From JAAYUJ01 sp963698165 (lineage in GTDB: Bacteria; Desulfobacterota; Syntrophobacteria; Syntrophobacterales; Syntrophobacteraceae), in the NCBI GenBank assembly GCA_963698165.1, contig CAVOPT010000015.1:248001-312000 (forward strand): a stretch of 64,000 nt of DNA. The letters are read 5' to 3'. The notes under the pieces were generated by a model, which was not told where the DNA came from, did no database searches, and was given only the letters and a program-made list of their open reading frames with translations. Made by a program: the position numbers and the translations under genes. Positions within the stretch are counted from its first letter, which is position 1. Every line of letters begins with the position of its first letter. Of the stretch, positions 51,806 to 63,674 are shown one piece after another.

Positions 51806-54070
51806 CTAACTGCAGCGGGAGAAGCCACACGAACGGCAGACAATGCACCCGCCTTCATGCTCCACAGCAGCTCCACAGTCGGGACACGCCCCCATTTCAT
51901 CCCTCACTCGACCGATGTTTGCCTCGGCGTGAAGGTTCAGGACCTGAGCGATGGCGTCGGAGCACGATACAACCTGTCCCCCGTTTTGCCACACGGGAGT
52001 GGGACACCGGATCCCCATGAGCTGTTTGATGATGGCGTCCAGCTTTACACCGGACCTCAGAGCGAGGGAAATCAGCCGGCTCGTGGCTTCGATCTGGGAG
52101 TAGGCACATCCTCCCGCTTTACCCATCTGGGCGAACACCTCGCAGAAGCCGTACTCATCCGAGTTGATGGTCACATAGAGCTTGCCGCAGCCGGTGTTGA
52201 TCCGTTCGGTGACTCCGGTGGTGCAATCGGGCCGGGGTCTCGGTTCCACCTGCGGATACTGGGGCTTCCTCTGGATGTTCAGCACCTGCACATCGCGGCT
52301 GCCGTCCCTGTAAATGGTCAAGCCCTTGCAGCCGAGTGTGTAGGCCATGATGTAGGCATCGTGCACGTCCTGCGGAGTGGCGTCGTTGGGGAAGTTGATG
52401 GTCTTGCTCACCGCATTGTCCGTGTGCTTCTGGAAGGCCGCCTGGATGCGGATGTGCCACTCGGGATCCACATCATGGGAGACAACGAAAACCCTGCGAA
52501 CGTCCTGGGGGATTTCCTCGAAGTCCTGGATGCTGCCCTTCTCGGCAATCCGTTTCATGAGGGATTCCGAATAGAACCCCCGTTCCTTTGCTACCTTCTC
52601 AAAGAGCGGATGGCCTTCCAGCAATTCCTGATTGTCCAAGACCTTGCGCACGAAGCTGATGGCGAAAACCGGCTCGATCCCACTGGAACAACCGGCGATG
52701 ATGCTGATGGTGCCGGTGGGCGCTATCGTTGTGGTCGTCGCATTCCGCATGGATGGGGTCTCGGGGCGGTCGTACACGGACCCCTGGTAGTTGAGGAAAT
52801 TCCCGCGCGCCTCGGCCATGGCGGCCGATGCGAGCTTGCTCTCCCTTTGAATGAACGCCATGACCTCCTCGGCGGTCTCCACGGCTTCCTGGGAGTTGTA
52901 GGGCACCCCAAGGGCTATGAGCAGATCGGCGAAACCCATGACGCCCAGGCCGATCTTGCGATTCCCCCGGGTCATTTCCTCGATTTTCGCGAGAGGATAC
53001 CGGTTCACCTCGATGACGTTGTCGAGAAAGTGCAGGGATTCCCAGACAACCCGCTTCAGGTGATCGAAGTCGATTTCACCGTCCCGTGTCATGCTGGCAA
53101 GGTTGATGGAGCCAAGGTTGCAAGATTCGTAAGGGAGAAGCGGTTGTTCGCCGCAGGGGTTGGTGCTTTCGATTTTCCCGACGAGGGGCGTCGGGTTGTC
53201 GCGGTTCATGGCATCCAGGAAGATGATCCCAGGCTCTCCATTTCTCCACGCGGACTGGACGATCCGGTCGAATACCTTGCGGGCGGGAAGTGTTTTCACC
53301 GCCTCCATGATTCGGGGGTTGATGAGCTGATAGTCTTCGTCCTTTCGGACGGCTTCCATGAAAGCGTCGGTGACGGCGATGGAGATGTTGAAGTTGTTCA
53401 GACGCTCATTTTCCGTCTTGCAGGTGATGAAACTTTCGATGTCGGGATGGTCCACCCGGAGAATGCCCATGTTGGCACCGCGCCGGGTGCCCCCCTGCTT
53501 GACGGTCTCCGTGGCGGTGTCGAAGACGGTCATGAAGCTCACCGGCCCGCTGGCCACGCCCTGGGTGGAGAGCACCTTGTCCCTTTCCGGACGGATGCGG
53601 GAGAAGGAAAAGCCGGTTCCCCCGCCGCTCTTGTGGATCATGGCCGCGTGCTTGATGGCTTCGAAGATGCTGTCGATGGAATCCTCCACGGGAAGCACAA
53701 AGCATGCGGAGAGTTGGCCGAGTGGGCGGCCCGCGTTCATGAGGGTCGGGGAATTGGGGATGAAATCGAGGGAGGTCATGAGGCGGTAAAACCCTTCTCC
53801 GGTTTCTTCCACCTTCTCGGGTCCTTCGAAAAGCGCATCCGCCTGGGCAATGGCTCTTGCCACCCGCCAAAAGAGCTCTTCGGGAGTTTCGATAGGCTGA
53901 CTGTCCTCGTCCTTGCGGAGGTAGCGCTTCTTCAATACCACCAAAGCATTAGGCGAAAGACGTAAAGGAGAGTCACGCTTGACCACCGATACGCGTTTCT
54001 TGGTTGCAGATCCGGAGGAAGAACGTGGCCTGGTTTCTTCCCGCGCCGTGGTTTGCCCAAGATCGGTCAT
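51806..54070 (-). CDS. nrdJ: adenosylcobalamin-dependent (class II) ribonucleotide reductase
   Basis: A 754-residue class II reductase that makes deoxyribonucleotides with a cobalamin-generated thiyl radical, independent of oxygen. Features include GQLSACFVLPVEDS (first redox Cys), KQGGTRRGANMG, the active-site STNPCGEQPLLPYESCNLGS with Cys and Glu, and TTIAPTGTISIIAG. The C-terminus has a zinc-type module ACPDCGAAVEHEGGCIVCRS plus a final CGFSRCS pair for re-reduction. The N-terminal 40 residues are a basic, low-complexity lead. I looked for a cobalamin riboswitch upstream and saw none. Divergent from dnaK. Confidence 0.93.
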   Translation of the reverse strand: MTDLGQTTAREETRPRSSSGSATKKRVSVVKRDSPLRLSPNALVVLKKRYLRKDEDSQPIETPEELFWRVARAIAQADALFEGPEKVEETGEGFYRLMTSLDFIPNSPTLMNAGRPLGQLSACFVLPVEDSIDSIFEAIKHAAMIHKSGGGTGFSFSRIRPERDKVLSTQGVASGPVSFMTVFDTATETVKQGGTRRGANMGILRVDHPDIESFITCKTENERLNNFNISIAVTDAFMEAVRKDEDYQLINPRIMEAVKTLPARKVFDRIVQSAWRNGEPGIIFLDAMNRDNPTPLVGKIESTNPCGEQPLLPYESCNLGSINLASMTRDGEIDFDHLKRVVWESLHFLDNVIEVNRYPLAKIEEMTRGNRKIGLGVMGFADLLIALGVPYNSQEAVETAEEVMAFIQRESKLASAAMAEARGNFLNYQGSVYDRPETPSMRNATTTTIAPTGTISIIAGCSSGIEPVFAISFVRKVLDNQELLEGHPLFEKVAKERGFYSESLMKRIAEKGSIQDFEEIPQDVRRVFVVSHDVDPEWHIRIQAAFQKHTDNAVSKTINFPNDATPQDVHDAYIMAYTLGCKGLTIYRDGSRDVQVLNIQRKPQYPQVEPRPRPDCTTGVTERINTGCGKLYVTINSDEYGFCEVFAQMGKAGGCAYSQIEATSRLISLALRSGVKLDAIIKQLMGIRCPTPVWQNGGQVVSCSDAIAQVLNLHAEANIGRVRDEMGACPDCGAAVEHEGGCIVCRSCGFSRCS

Positions 54071-54561
54071 GATGCTTTCATCCTCTCAAGTTCACTGAAG
54101 GGGCTCATGGGTTTGTGTTCACGGGGAACGGTCTTTCCGTGCGAAATTATGACTCCCCATGATAGGGAAAAAAAGAGGGGTGTCAAAAACTAAATTGTCC
54201 TGGAAAGTGGGCGGGTTTTGGCCAAGCGCACGATTTAATATGAAATATTTGAGCCGTATCTGGCCTGGTGACGCCGGACTGCCTTGAGCCTGGGTTTCCT
54301 CGGGCCCGACGCTGCGGGGTCCCAATGTCAGAGGAAATTAGGATGATGTATGCAAAAAAAGGTCCAATTCACGCCTAGGTTCACCTGAACCCCTGGCAAA
54401 CTGCCAAACGGTGATTAACATACCATTGGATGCTGGGACGGAGGAGCCGGCATTCCCGTCGGTGTGATCGATCAATCAAAGCAGCAACGTTCCGGCTTCG
54501 AGCCGGTTTTTTGTGGATCTCGGCAGCACGGAAGCTTTCTGTTTCCAGGGAGGTGTGAGAT
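54071..54561. other. 491-base divergent intergenic region (nrdJ / dnaK leader)
   Basis: Contains regulatory DNA for both divergent genes. On the plus strand a possible leader peptide of 11 codons (MMYAKKGPIHA, 54343-54378) has a good ribosome site GAGGAAATTAGG. Further on, a terminator-like hairpin with six T precedes dnaK by about 50 bases. No CIRCE-type inverted repeat (TTAGCACTC) and no cobalamin riboswitch were found. Confidence 0.4.
54492..54512 (+). terminator. terminator-like hairpin in the dnaK 5' leader
   Basis: Perfect six-base stem CCGGCT (54492-54497) and AGCCGG (54501-54506) with a TCG loop, followed at once by six T. This is a minimal intrinsic terminator oriented with dnaK, 49 bases before its ATG. 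No plus-strand gene ends upstream (nrdJ is divergent), so if it works it would act as an attenuator or end a short leader RNA. Confidence 0.6.
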
Positions 54562-56463
54562 ATGGCCAAGGCAGTAGGAATTGACCTGGGCACCACCAAC
54601 TCCGTCGTGGCTATCTGGGAGAGCGGCAAGGCAACGGTCATCCCCAATTCGGAAGGATCACGGACGACACCCTCGGTGGTCGCCTACACGGAAGACGGCC
54701 AGAGGCTGGTTGGGCAGGTTGCCCGCAGACAGGCGATCCTCAATCCGGCCGCAACGATTTACTCCGCCAAGCGGTTCGTGGGTCGCAAGTGGGGCGAAGT
54801 GGACGAGGAATCCAAGACCGTTTCCTACAGGGTCATTCGGGGCCCCAACGACGCCCTGAGGTTCGACATCAGAGGCAAAGCGGTGGCTCCCGAGGAAGTG
54901 TCCGCTCAGGTGATTCGCAAGCTTGTGGACGATGCCTCGAAGACCCTCGGAGAGAAGGTGAAGGAAGCGGTCATCACGGTTCCGGCCTACTTCAACGACG
55001 CTCAGAGGCAGGCCACGAAGGATGCCGGCGAGATTGCGGGACTGAAGGTCTTGCGCATCATCAACGAACCCACGGCGGCAGCCCTGGCCTACGGGCTGGA
55101 GAAGCAGAAAAACGAGACCATTCTCGTATTCGACCTGGGTGGAGGGACCTTTGACGTCTCCATTCTCGATGTGGGGGACGGGGTCTGTGAAGTTCGCTCC
55201 ACCTCAGGGGATACGCACCTCGGGGGCGATGACTTCGACAAGCGGCTGGTGGACTGGCTGGCCGATGAATTCAAGAGGGAGGCGGGAACCGACTTGCGAT
55301 CGGACCGGCAGGCCCTGCAGAGGCTTCACGAAGCTTCGGAAAAAGCCAAGTGCGAGCTTTCCAGCATGACGGAAACGCAGGTCAATCTCCCGTTCATCAC
55401 CGCCGATGCGACGGGGCCGAAGCACCTGGTGATGAAGGTGACCCGGGCCAAATTCGAGGACCTCACCCATGATCTGGTCGAGCGCTGCATGAAGCCCGTG
55501 GAACAGGCCATCGCCGATGCGCGGCTGACCGCCCGGGACATCGATGAGGTCATCCTTGTGGGTGGTTCCACGCGGATTCCGGCCATCCAGGAAATGGTGA
55601 AGAGGCTGACCGGGGGCAAGCCGCCCAACATGAGCGTCAATCCCGACGAGGTGGTGGCTGTGGGAGCGGCGGTTCAGGCGGCCATTCTGATGGGAGAAGT
55701 GGAGGACGTGGTGCTCCTGGACGTCATCCCTCTCTCCCTGGGCGTCGAAACTCTCGGCGGCGTGATGACGAGGCTCATCGAGCGGAACACGACCATTCCC
55801 GCCCGAAGGGAGGAGGTTTTCTCCACCGCGGAGGACAATCAGACCGCCGTGGACATCGTCGTGCTGCAGGGTGAAAGGGAAATGGCCAAGGACAATCGTG
55901 TTCTGGGGAAATTCCGCCTCGAGGGAATCCGCCCGGCTCCGCGAGGCCTGCCGCAGGTTCAGGTGGTCTTCGACATCGATGCCAATGGGATTCTCAACGT
56001 GAAAGCCCGTGACCAGGAGACGGGGAAAGAGCAGACCGTGACCATCTCCGAATCCACCAACCTCCCCAAGGATGAGGTGGAGAGGATGGTGCGGGATGCC
56101 CGGGAACACGCGGCGGACGACAAGGCGCGCCGCGAAGTCATCGAAGCCAGAAACCATGCGGACAGCCTGGCTTACCAGTTGGAGCGAACGATCATGGACC
56201 TGGCAGACAAAGTGCCGGTCCACGAAAAGGCCCGCTGTGAGCGCCTCGTCGAAGATGCCCGCAGGGCGGTGAAGGATGAAGCCGTGGGGAAGGATCGTTA
56301 TCAGCAGCTCGCAAGCGATCTGCAACAGGCTCTCCAGATGGTTGCTTCCGCCGCGTACCGCCAGGCGGAGACCGGTGCCGAAGCCGGGTCCGACGCCTAT
56401 CCGGGAGGGGCCAGGTCAAGAGGCGGCGAAGACGTGATCGATGCCGAATTCACGGAAAGGTAA
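54562..56463 (+). CDS. dnaK: molecular chaperone DnaK
   Basis: A 633-residue canonical DnaK. Nucleotide domain: GIDLGTTNSVVAIWE, VITVPAYFNDAQRQATKDAG, INEPTAAALAYG, VFDLGGGTFDVSILD and LVGGSTRIPAIQEMV. Substrate domain with RNTTIPARREEVFSTAEDNQ and FDIDANGILNVKARD, then a full helical lid and a Gly-rich tail ending DVIDAEF. GGAGG lies before the ATG. It heads the dnaK-cbpA-cbpM-clpB set, the usual disaggregation partners. In contrast to the Hsp70 at 33 kb, every conserved segment is standard. Confidence 0.95.
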   Translation: MAKAVGIDLGTTNSVVAIWESGKATVIPNSEGSRTTPSVVAYTEDGQRLVGQVARRQAILNPAATIYSAKRFVGRKWGEVDEESKTVSYRVIRGPNDALRFDIRGKAVAPEEVSAQVIRKLVDDASKTLGEKVKEAVITVPAYFNDAQRQATKDAGEIAGLKVLRIINEPTAAALAYGLEKQKNETILVFDLGGGTFDVSILDVGDGVCEVRSTSGDTHLGGDDFDKRLVDWLADEFKREAGTDLRSDRQALQRLHEASEKAKCELSSMTETQVNLPFITADATGPKHLVMKVTRAKFEDLTHDLVERCMKPVEQAIADARLTARDIDEVILVGGSTRIPAIQEMVKRLTGGKPPNMSVNPDEVVAVGAAVQAAILMGEVEDVVLLDVIPLSLGVETLGGVMTRLIERNTTIPARREEVFSTAEDNQTAVDIVVLQGEREMAKDNRVLGKFRLEGIRPAPRGLPQVQVVFDIDANGILNVKARDQETGKEQTVTISESTNLPKDEVERMVRDAREHAADDKARREVIEARNHADSLAYQLERTIMDLADKVPVHEKARCERLVEDARRAVKDEAVGKDRYQQLASDLQQALQMVASAAYRQAETGAEAGSDAYPGGARSRGGEDVIDAEFTER

Positions 56464-56666
56464 TCATGCGAGCGTGAGCCGGCCTGTGGCGCACAACGCC
56501 CTCCCGCGTGTTTGGGGCGATTCGGGAAGATGCGGGTCTCCAAAGACATAAAGCACTTGAAGACGGCCGCGAGCAGGCTCGTGGCGGGTGTTCATCCATG
56601 GGATTCACCCATCTACGGGCTGTTCCCGGTCCTTGCGCAAACCTACAGAAGGCTTGATGGATCGAT

Positions 56667-57662
56667 ATGGCTGTCGCATTCAGAGACTATTACGAAATTC
56701 TTGGAGTTTCCCGCGGTGTCGCGCAGGACGAAATACAGCGGGCTTATCGAAAGCTTGCCCGAAAGTATCACCCTGACGTGAACAAGGCCGCCGATGCGGA
56801 AGAGAAATTCAAGGAAATCAACGAGGCCTATGAGGTTCTCAAGGATCCTGAGAAGCGCAAGCGCTACGATCAGCTGGGAGCCGACTGGAAATCGGGTCAG
56901 GAGTTCAGGCCGCCACCCGGATGGGACGTTCACTTCGATTTCGGCGGCGGGCCCGGGCAAACCGAGTTCCAGTGGGGTGGGGCCGGGGGCTTCAGCGATT
57001 TCTTCGAAATGCTCTTTGGGGGCCAGGGCGGCAAGGGAGGCCGGCGTTTTCGCGAATCCTATCCCGGGGCCGGAGGGGCAGGGCGAGGACCGGTCTGGAG
57101 CCAGGCGGGACAGGACCAGGAGGCGAAGGTCCGCATTTCTCTGGAGGATGCGTTCCGGGGTGCCACGAGGTCCATCACGCTCCAGCAACAGACGGTCACC
57201 CCTCAAGGGCAGCTTTCCATCGAGGAGAAGAGCTATGAGGTGAAGATTCCCAAGGGAATCTCGACCGGTCAGAAGATCAGGCTCTCCGGCCAGGGTGGAC
57301 TGGGGACGGGGGGCGGACCCAGGGGCGACCTGTACCTCAAGGTTGAAATCGAACCCCACCCGACCTACCGCCTCGAAGGCAGGGACATCTCGGTCGAGAT
57401 CCCCATCACTCCATGGGAAGCGGTGCTTGGGGCCGAAGTGCAGATACCGACCCCCGAGGGTCCCGTGACCATGAAAGTCCCCCCGGGAACTTCAAGCGGT
57501 CAAAAACTGCGCCTGCGAGGAAGAGGCATGCCCAATCCGAAGGGAGCGGTGGGGGACCTCTACGTGGTGATCCAGGTGGCGGTCCCGAAGCATCCTTCCA
57601 AACGCGAACTGGAGCTCTTTGAGGAGCTGAAGCGCGTTTCCGCATTTGATCCCCGCTCTTAG
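56667..57662 (+). CDS. cbpA: DnaJ-class co-chaperone CbpA
   Basis: A 331-residue DnaJ relative without zinc fingers. J-domain (3-68): YYEILGVSRGVAQDEIQRAY, YHPDVN with intact HPD, and FKEINEAYEVLKDPEKR. A Gly/Phe-rich linker (FGGGPGQ to GGQGGKGG, about 90-130) and the C-terminal peptide-binding domain follow (VRISLEDAFRGATRSI and IPKGISTGQKIRLSGQGG). It stimulates DnaK. Lies 203 bases after dnaK and 21 bases before cbpM. The spacing to dnaK holds no gene. Confidence 0.93.
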   Translation: MAVAFRDYYEILGVSRGVAQDEIQRAYRKLARKYHPDVNKAADAEEKFKEINEAYEVLKDPEKRKRYDQLGADWKSGQEFRPPPGWDVHFDFGGGPGQTEFQWGGAGGFSDFFEMLFGGQGGKGGRRFRESYPGAGGAGRGPVWSQAGQDQEAKVRISLEDAFRGATRSITLQQQTVTPQGQLSIEEKSYEVKIPKGISTGQKIRLSGQGGLGTGGGPRGDLYLKVEIEPHPTYRLEGRDISVEIPITPWEAVLGAEVQIPTPEGPVTMKVPPGTSSGQKLRLRGRGMPNPKGAVGDLYVVIQVAVPKHPSKRELELFEELKRVSAFDPRS

Positions 57663-57683
57663 ACGGAAGGAGGACTGGGCGCC

Positions 57684-58016
57684 ATGGCAGAGAGGAAATT
57701 CTTCATCGTTCGGGTGAAAGAGACCGAGGGACACTCAACCCTCCTCACGCTGAGGGAAGTGGCCTACCGGTGCGGGGTCCACCCGGACTTGATCGATCGT
57801 TTCACCCGGCTCGGTCTCATCGATGCAGCGGAGTCCGACCTGTCCGGGGAAGCGCTGTTTCGCCGGGAAGTGATTCCGGTGGTGGGCAGGATACTGAGGC
57901 TGCGCAATCAGTTGGGCGTCAATTACGCCGGAGTGGGGGTCATCCTGGAACTGATGGAGCGCATCGAGGTTCTGGAAGCCTGCATACGCGAGCTGGAAGA
58001 CAGGCTCATGGGTTGA
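57684..58016 (+). CDS. cbpM: chaperone modulator CbpM (MerR-like helix-turn-helix)
   Basis: A 110-residue protein with an N-terminal MerR-like segment (LTLREVAYRCGVHPDLIDRF then TRLGLIDAA) and a C-terminal helical half (VILELMERIEVLEACIRELE). CbpM proteins bind the J-domain of CbpA and inhibit it. Position directly after cbpA supports the assignment. GGAGG precedes the start region. Confidence 0.88.
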   Translation: MAERKFFIVRVKETEGHSTLLTLREVAYRCGVHPDLIDRFTRLGLIDAAESDLSGEALFRREVIPVVGRILRLRNQLGVNYAGVGVILELMERIEVLEACIRELEDRLMG

Positions 58017-58071
58017 GCATCAGGCAGCCCCCGGGGCTGCCTTGGACCATATGGAGGAGGAATAAGGATCG

Positions 58072-60681
<2,610 letters not shown>

Positions 60682-60701
60682 TGGCCATCGGAAGCCTGGT
60701 A

Positions 60702-60723
60702 GCGCCGTCTTCCATGGCGGCGC
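60702..60723. terminator. hairpin between convergent clpB and trpA
   Basis: GCGCCG (60702-60707) and CGGCGC (60718-60723) form a perfect six-base stem with a ten-base loop, followed by CCTTTG on the plus strand. It lies 20 bases after the clpB stop and about 100 bases past trpA, so it may serve clpB and possibly both directions. The weak T run limits confidence. Confidence 0.4.
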
Positions 60724-60829
60724 CTTTGCTGGTTCCGAGAGACAACACGTCTGTCGGAATGCGGACGAGAAGGCCGTGGATCGCCTCTTGCCTTCGGCAC
60801 GGCCAGCGAGTCGGCCGCGTCCCCGGGAG

Positions 60830-61615
60830 TTATCCAGCGGAGTGAACTCGGTGAAGCACCAGTCCCCGGATGAAATCACCCACCGCTCCGATTCCCCCCT
60901 CATCCATAAGGCGAATGGTCTGTGTGCCGATGACGGCGATGTCCGCCTTCCCCCTGAGGAACTCCACGTCCTCGCGGTCTTTCACCCCGAAGCCGAGGGC
61001 GAGGGGAAGATCGGTGGCCCGGCGGCATCGGGCGAGGTATTCTTCCAGTTGACCGGTGAAGTGAGTGTCGAGACCCGTAACGCCTTTTCTCGCGACGCAA
61101 TAGATGAATCCGCGCCCCAGGGAAGCGATGGCGCGCATGCGCTCATCCCTTGTGTTGGGGGAAAAGATGAATATGGGAGAGAGACCGTGGGCTTCCATGC
61201 ACGGGAGGTACTCGCCGGCTTCTTCCGGCGGAAGGTCGGGAACAATCGCTCCTTTCAGGTTCCTCTCGGCCATGGCCGTGGCGAAGCGTTCCACGCCGTA
61301 CTTGAAGAGTATGTTGTAATAGCTCATGAATAGAAACGGGATGGGAAAGGATCGGGACACCTCGGAGGCAAAGTCAAGGCACATTTTCACCGTGACTCCG
61401 GCGGCCAGCGCCTCCTGGTTAGCCCGAAGGATCACGGGACCGTCGGCGATGGGCTCGGAAAAGGGAATCTGAAGCTCCATCAAGTCGACGCCCGCCTCCA
61501 CCATGGCCTCAACGATCCTGAACGAATCCTCCAAGGTTGGATAGCCCACCACGATATGGGTCATGAGCAGTATGCCCCGCTCTCGCAGTCTGTCCTTCAG
61601 GTATGTTTCAAGCAT
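60830..61615 (-). CDS. trpA: tryptophan synthase alpha subunit
   Basis: A 261-residue TIM-barrel subunit that cleaves indole-3-glycerol phosphate. Catalytic Glu and Asp lie in LMELQIPFSEPIADGPVI (E near 44-49, D of ADGP), with ANQEALAAGVT and LPPEEAGEYL further on, and the phosphate-binding GFGVKDREDVEFL near the end. The ATG at 61615 has GGAG upstream and overlaps the trpB stop by eight bases. No other trp genes are seen nearby, so this is a split-off trpBA pair. Confidence 0.92.
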   Translation of the reverse strand: MLETYLKDRLRERGILLMTHIVVGYPTLEDSFRIVEAMVEAGVDLMELQIPFSEPIADGPVILRANQEALAAGVTVKMCLDFASEVSRSFPIPFLFMSYYNILFKYGVERFATAMAERNLKGAIVPDLPPEEAGEYLPCMEAHGLSPIFIFSPNTRDERMRAIASLGRGFIYCVARKGVTGLDTHFTGQLEEYLARCRRATDLPLALGFGVKDREDVEFLRGKADIAVIGTQTIRLMDEGGIGAVGDFIRGLVLHRVHSAG

Positions 61616-62834
61616 GGTACTTCTCCGCCTTTTTCCTGATGAAGTCTTTCCAGCCAGGGTCGTCGAACGCGTCGGCGATGGTGAAGATGTCCTTGTCGCC
61701 GCGCCCCGACTGGTTGATGATGATGACGTCATCCCTTGAAAGGGTGGGTGCTTCCTGGAATGCCCGGGCGAAGGCATGGGAAGACTCCAGGGCCGGGATC
61801 ACACCCTCCAGCCGCATGGTGAGCGCCAGAGCCTCAACCACCTCCCGGTCCGTGGCCGCTTCGAACCGAACCCGACCGTTTTCCTTGAAGTGGGCAAGGA
61901 TGGGGGAAACCCCCACATAGTCAAGGCCCGCGGCGACACTGTGGGTTTCAAGCATTTGTCCGTCAGAGTTCTGCAGGAAGAAGGTCTTGTAGCCCTGGGC
62001 AACACCGACGCTCGCATCGGATGAGCAAAGCCTCGAAGCATGCCGGCCTGACCCAAGGCCCTTGCCCCCTGCTTCCACCCCCACCAGCTCCACCGGGTCC
62101 TCAAAGAAACCTGAAAAAATCCCCATGGCGTTGGACCCTCCTCCGACACACGCATAGACGCGGGTCGGAAGCCTTCCCTCTCGCTGGAGAATCTGGCCCC
62201 GGGCCTCCTTGCCGATGATGGACTGAAAGAAGGAAACCATTTCCGGGAAGGGATGAGGGCCGCAGGCCGTACCGAGAACGTAGTGAGTGGTGTCCATGTT
62301 GCTCACCCAGTCTCGGAAAGCCTCATTGATTGCGTCCTTGAGGATGCGGGTCCCCTCGCGGACTGGAACGACTTCGGCGCCCAGGCGCTCCATCCAGAAC
62401 ACGTTGGGCCGCTGGCGCTCCACGTCGACTTCCCCCATGTAAACGGTGCACTGAAATCCGAACTTGGCCGCCATGGTGGCGGTGGCCACCCCATGCTGGC
62501 CGGCTCCCGTTTCAGCAATGACGCGGCCTTTTCCCATGCGTTTCACCAGAAGCCCCTGGCCCATGACGTTGTTGGCCTTGTGAGCCCCCGTGTGGTTCAG
62601 GTCTTCCCGCTTGATGTAGATGCGTGCACCACCGAAATGGCGGGTCAGGTTCTCCGCATACGTCAGGGGGGTTGGTCTGCAGGAATACGTGGACATGATG
62701 TCTTCGTACTGTTGCCAGAATTCAGGGTCGGCCTTGGCCTGCCGGAAGACCGTTTCCAGTTCCTCGAAAGTGGCCACGAGGATCTCCGGGAGGAAAGCGC
62801 CCCCGAAACCTGAGTAATAACCCCGGTCAATCAT
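61608..62834 (-). CDS. trpB: tryptophan synthase beta subunit
   Basis: A 408-residue PLP enzyme joining indole and serine. The PLP lysine lies in NHTGAHKANNV, followed by AETGAGQHGVATA and the phosphate-binding VGGGSNAMG. C-terminal SGRGDKDIFT is the usual end. It is TrpB1 type (it lacks the extra N-terminal part of TrpB2). Its ATG at 62834 lies eight bases inside the GntR gene, so both are translated from one mRNA. Confidence 0.95.
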   Translation of the reverse strand: MIDRGYYSGFGGAFLPEILVATFEELETVFRQAKADPEFWQQYEDIMSTYSCRPTPLTYAENLTRHFGGARIYIKREDLNHTGAHKANNVMGQGLLVKRMGKGRVIAETGAGQHGVATATMAAKFGFQCTVYMGEVDVERQRPNVFWMERLGAEVVPVREGTRILKDAINEAFRDWVSNMDTTHYVLGTACGPHPFPEMVSFFQSIIGKEARGQILQREGRLPTRVYACVGGGSNAMGIFSGFFEDPVELVGVEAGGKGLGSGRHASRLCSSDASVGVAQGYKTFFLQNSDGQMLETHSVAAGLDYVGVSPILAHFKENGRVRFEAATDREVVEALALTMRLEGVIPALESSHAFARAFQEAPTLSRDDVIIINQSGRGDKDIFTIADAFDDPGWKDFIRKKAEKYHA

Positions 62835-63558
62835 GGATCATGCCTCCAATGGTTTGAGAAAAAACAAACTGGTCCGTTCGACAGAAAAGCTCCGAGTAGA
62901 TGCCGTTTTCGACCCCGGGAAAGTGAAGGAACCGCTTGACCACAAGAATGGGGGTCGACGGAGCGACATCGAGTGCCCGGGCCCGTTTGCCGCTGACGGT
63001 GCCGATGCGAAAATTCTGCCTTCCCCCGGAGGGGCGAAGGAAGTAGTGCTCATCGACGATCTGCGAAAGGGACCGGCCCTCGAGATCCATGGTGTCAATG
63101 TGGGGAAAGTGCGCCGGATGAAGATAGATGTCCTCGAGAAGGACCGGCATCTCTTGGACCAGGCTGAGGCGTGAGAGGAAATAAGCTTCTTTTTCGGAGA
63201 AGGGGTTTTCGGGGTCTGGCTTGACCTGGACGAGCCTCGTTTTCTCAAGGATCTGAGAAGTGGCTGCAAGGCCCTTCCTTTGAAATGCCGAAAGGGTTCC
63301 CGCCAGGGAGAAGAGGTCCACCTCACGGGGGTCACTGGACACGTATGTACCGGATCCCCGTCGGCGGAACAAAACCCGCTTTCGCACCAGAAGATCGATG
63401 GCCTGGCGCACGGTGGGACGCCCGATGGAATGGGTCGCTGCGAGCGTGTGTTCGGAAGGAATCCTGGTCCCGGGAGCGTACTCCCCGGAGCGGATCCTGG
63501 TCAGCAGGAGGTCCGCCAATTGATGGTAGAGAGGCAAAGGGGACTGTGGATTGAGCAT
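62827..63558 (-). CDS. GntR/HutC family transcriptional regulator (UTRA domain)
   Basis: A 243-residue regulator. N-terminal winged helix: LYHQLADLLLTRIRSGEYAP, then IPSEHTLAATHSIGRPTVRQ. The C-terminal UTRA domain (about 95-240) has MPVLLEDIYLHPAHFP and PILVVKRFLHFPGVENGIYS, the small-molecule pocket of HutC-type members. The ATG at 63558 has GAGG upstream. It overlaps trpB by eight bases, and a palindrome sits on its promoter, so it probably represses its own operon. Known GntR/UTRA ligands include histidine-pathway compounds, sugar amines and fatty acids. Its ligand here may be tryptophan-related, which is inference. Confidence 0.88.
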   Translation of the reverse strand: MLNPQSPLPLYHQLADLLLTRIRSGEYAPGTRIPSEHTLAATHSIGRPTVRQAIDLLVRKRVLFRRRGSGTYVSSDPREVDLFSLAGTLSAFQRKGLAATSQILEKTRLVQVKPDPENPFSEKEAYFLSRLSLVQEMPVLLEDIYLHPAHFPHIDTMDLEGRSLSQIVDEHYFLRPSGGRQNFRIGTVSGKRARALDVAPSTPILVVKRFLHFPGVENGIYSELFCRTDQFVFSQTIGGMIHD

Positions 63559-63625
63559 GGCAGCCTCAAATGATTCTTGTATGAGCCTTTTCGAGGAGGG
63601 CAGGCAACCCCGCCTGGACCCATGC

Positions 63626-63658
63626 AGTGTATCCACATTGGTAAAGTTGTCAAGACAA
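63626..63658 (-). promoter_or_regulatory. promoter and palindromic operator of the GntR-trpB-trpA operon
   Basis: On the minus strand, -35 TTGACA (63648-63653) and -10 TACACT (63626-63631) are 16 bases apart. A palindrome TTGTC-AA-GACAA (63647-63658) covers the -35 box, a natural site for autorepression by a dimeric GntR protein. The -10 lies about 68 bases upstream of the ATG. Confidence 0.6.
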
Positions 63659-63674
63659 ATTTTCCCGTGTCTGC

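Noticed and set aside
51506..53965. An 819-codon plus-strand open frame opposite nrdJ
   Set aside because: Product is low-complexity and His/Asp/Gly-rich, and nrdJ on the minus strand has all class II signatures. Shadow frame.
54071..54561. Possible cobalamin riboswitch for nrdJ or CIRCE element for dnaK
   Set aside because: Neither the B12-box pattern nor the TTAGCACTC inverted repeat could be found by eye.
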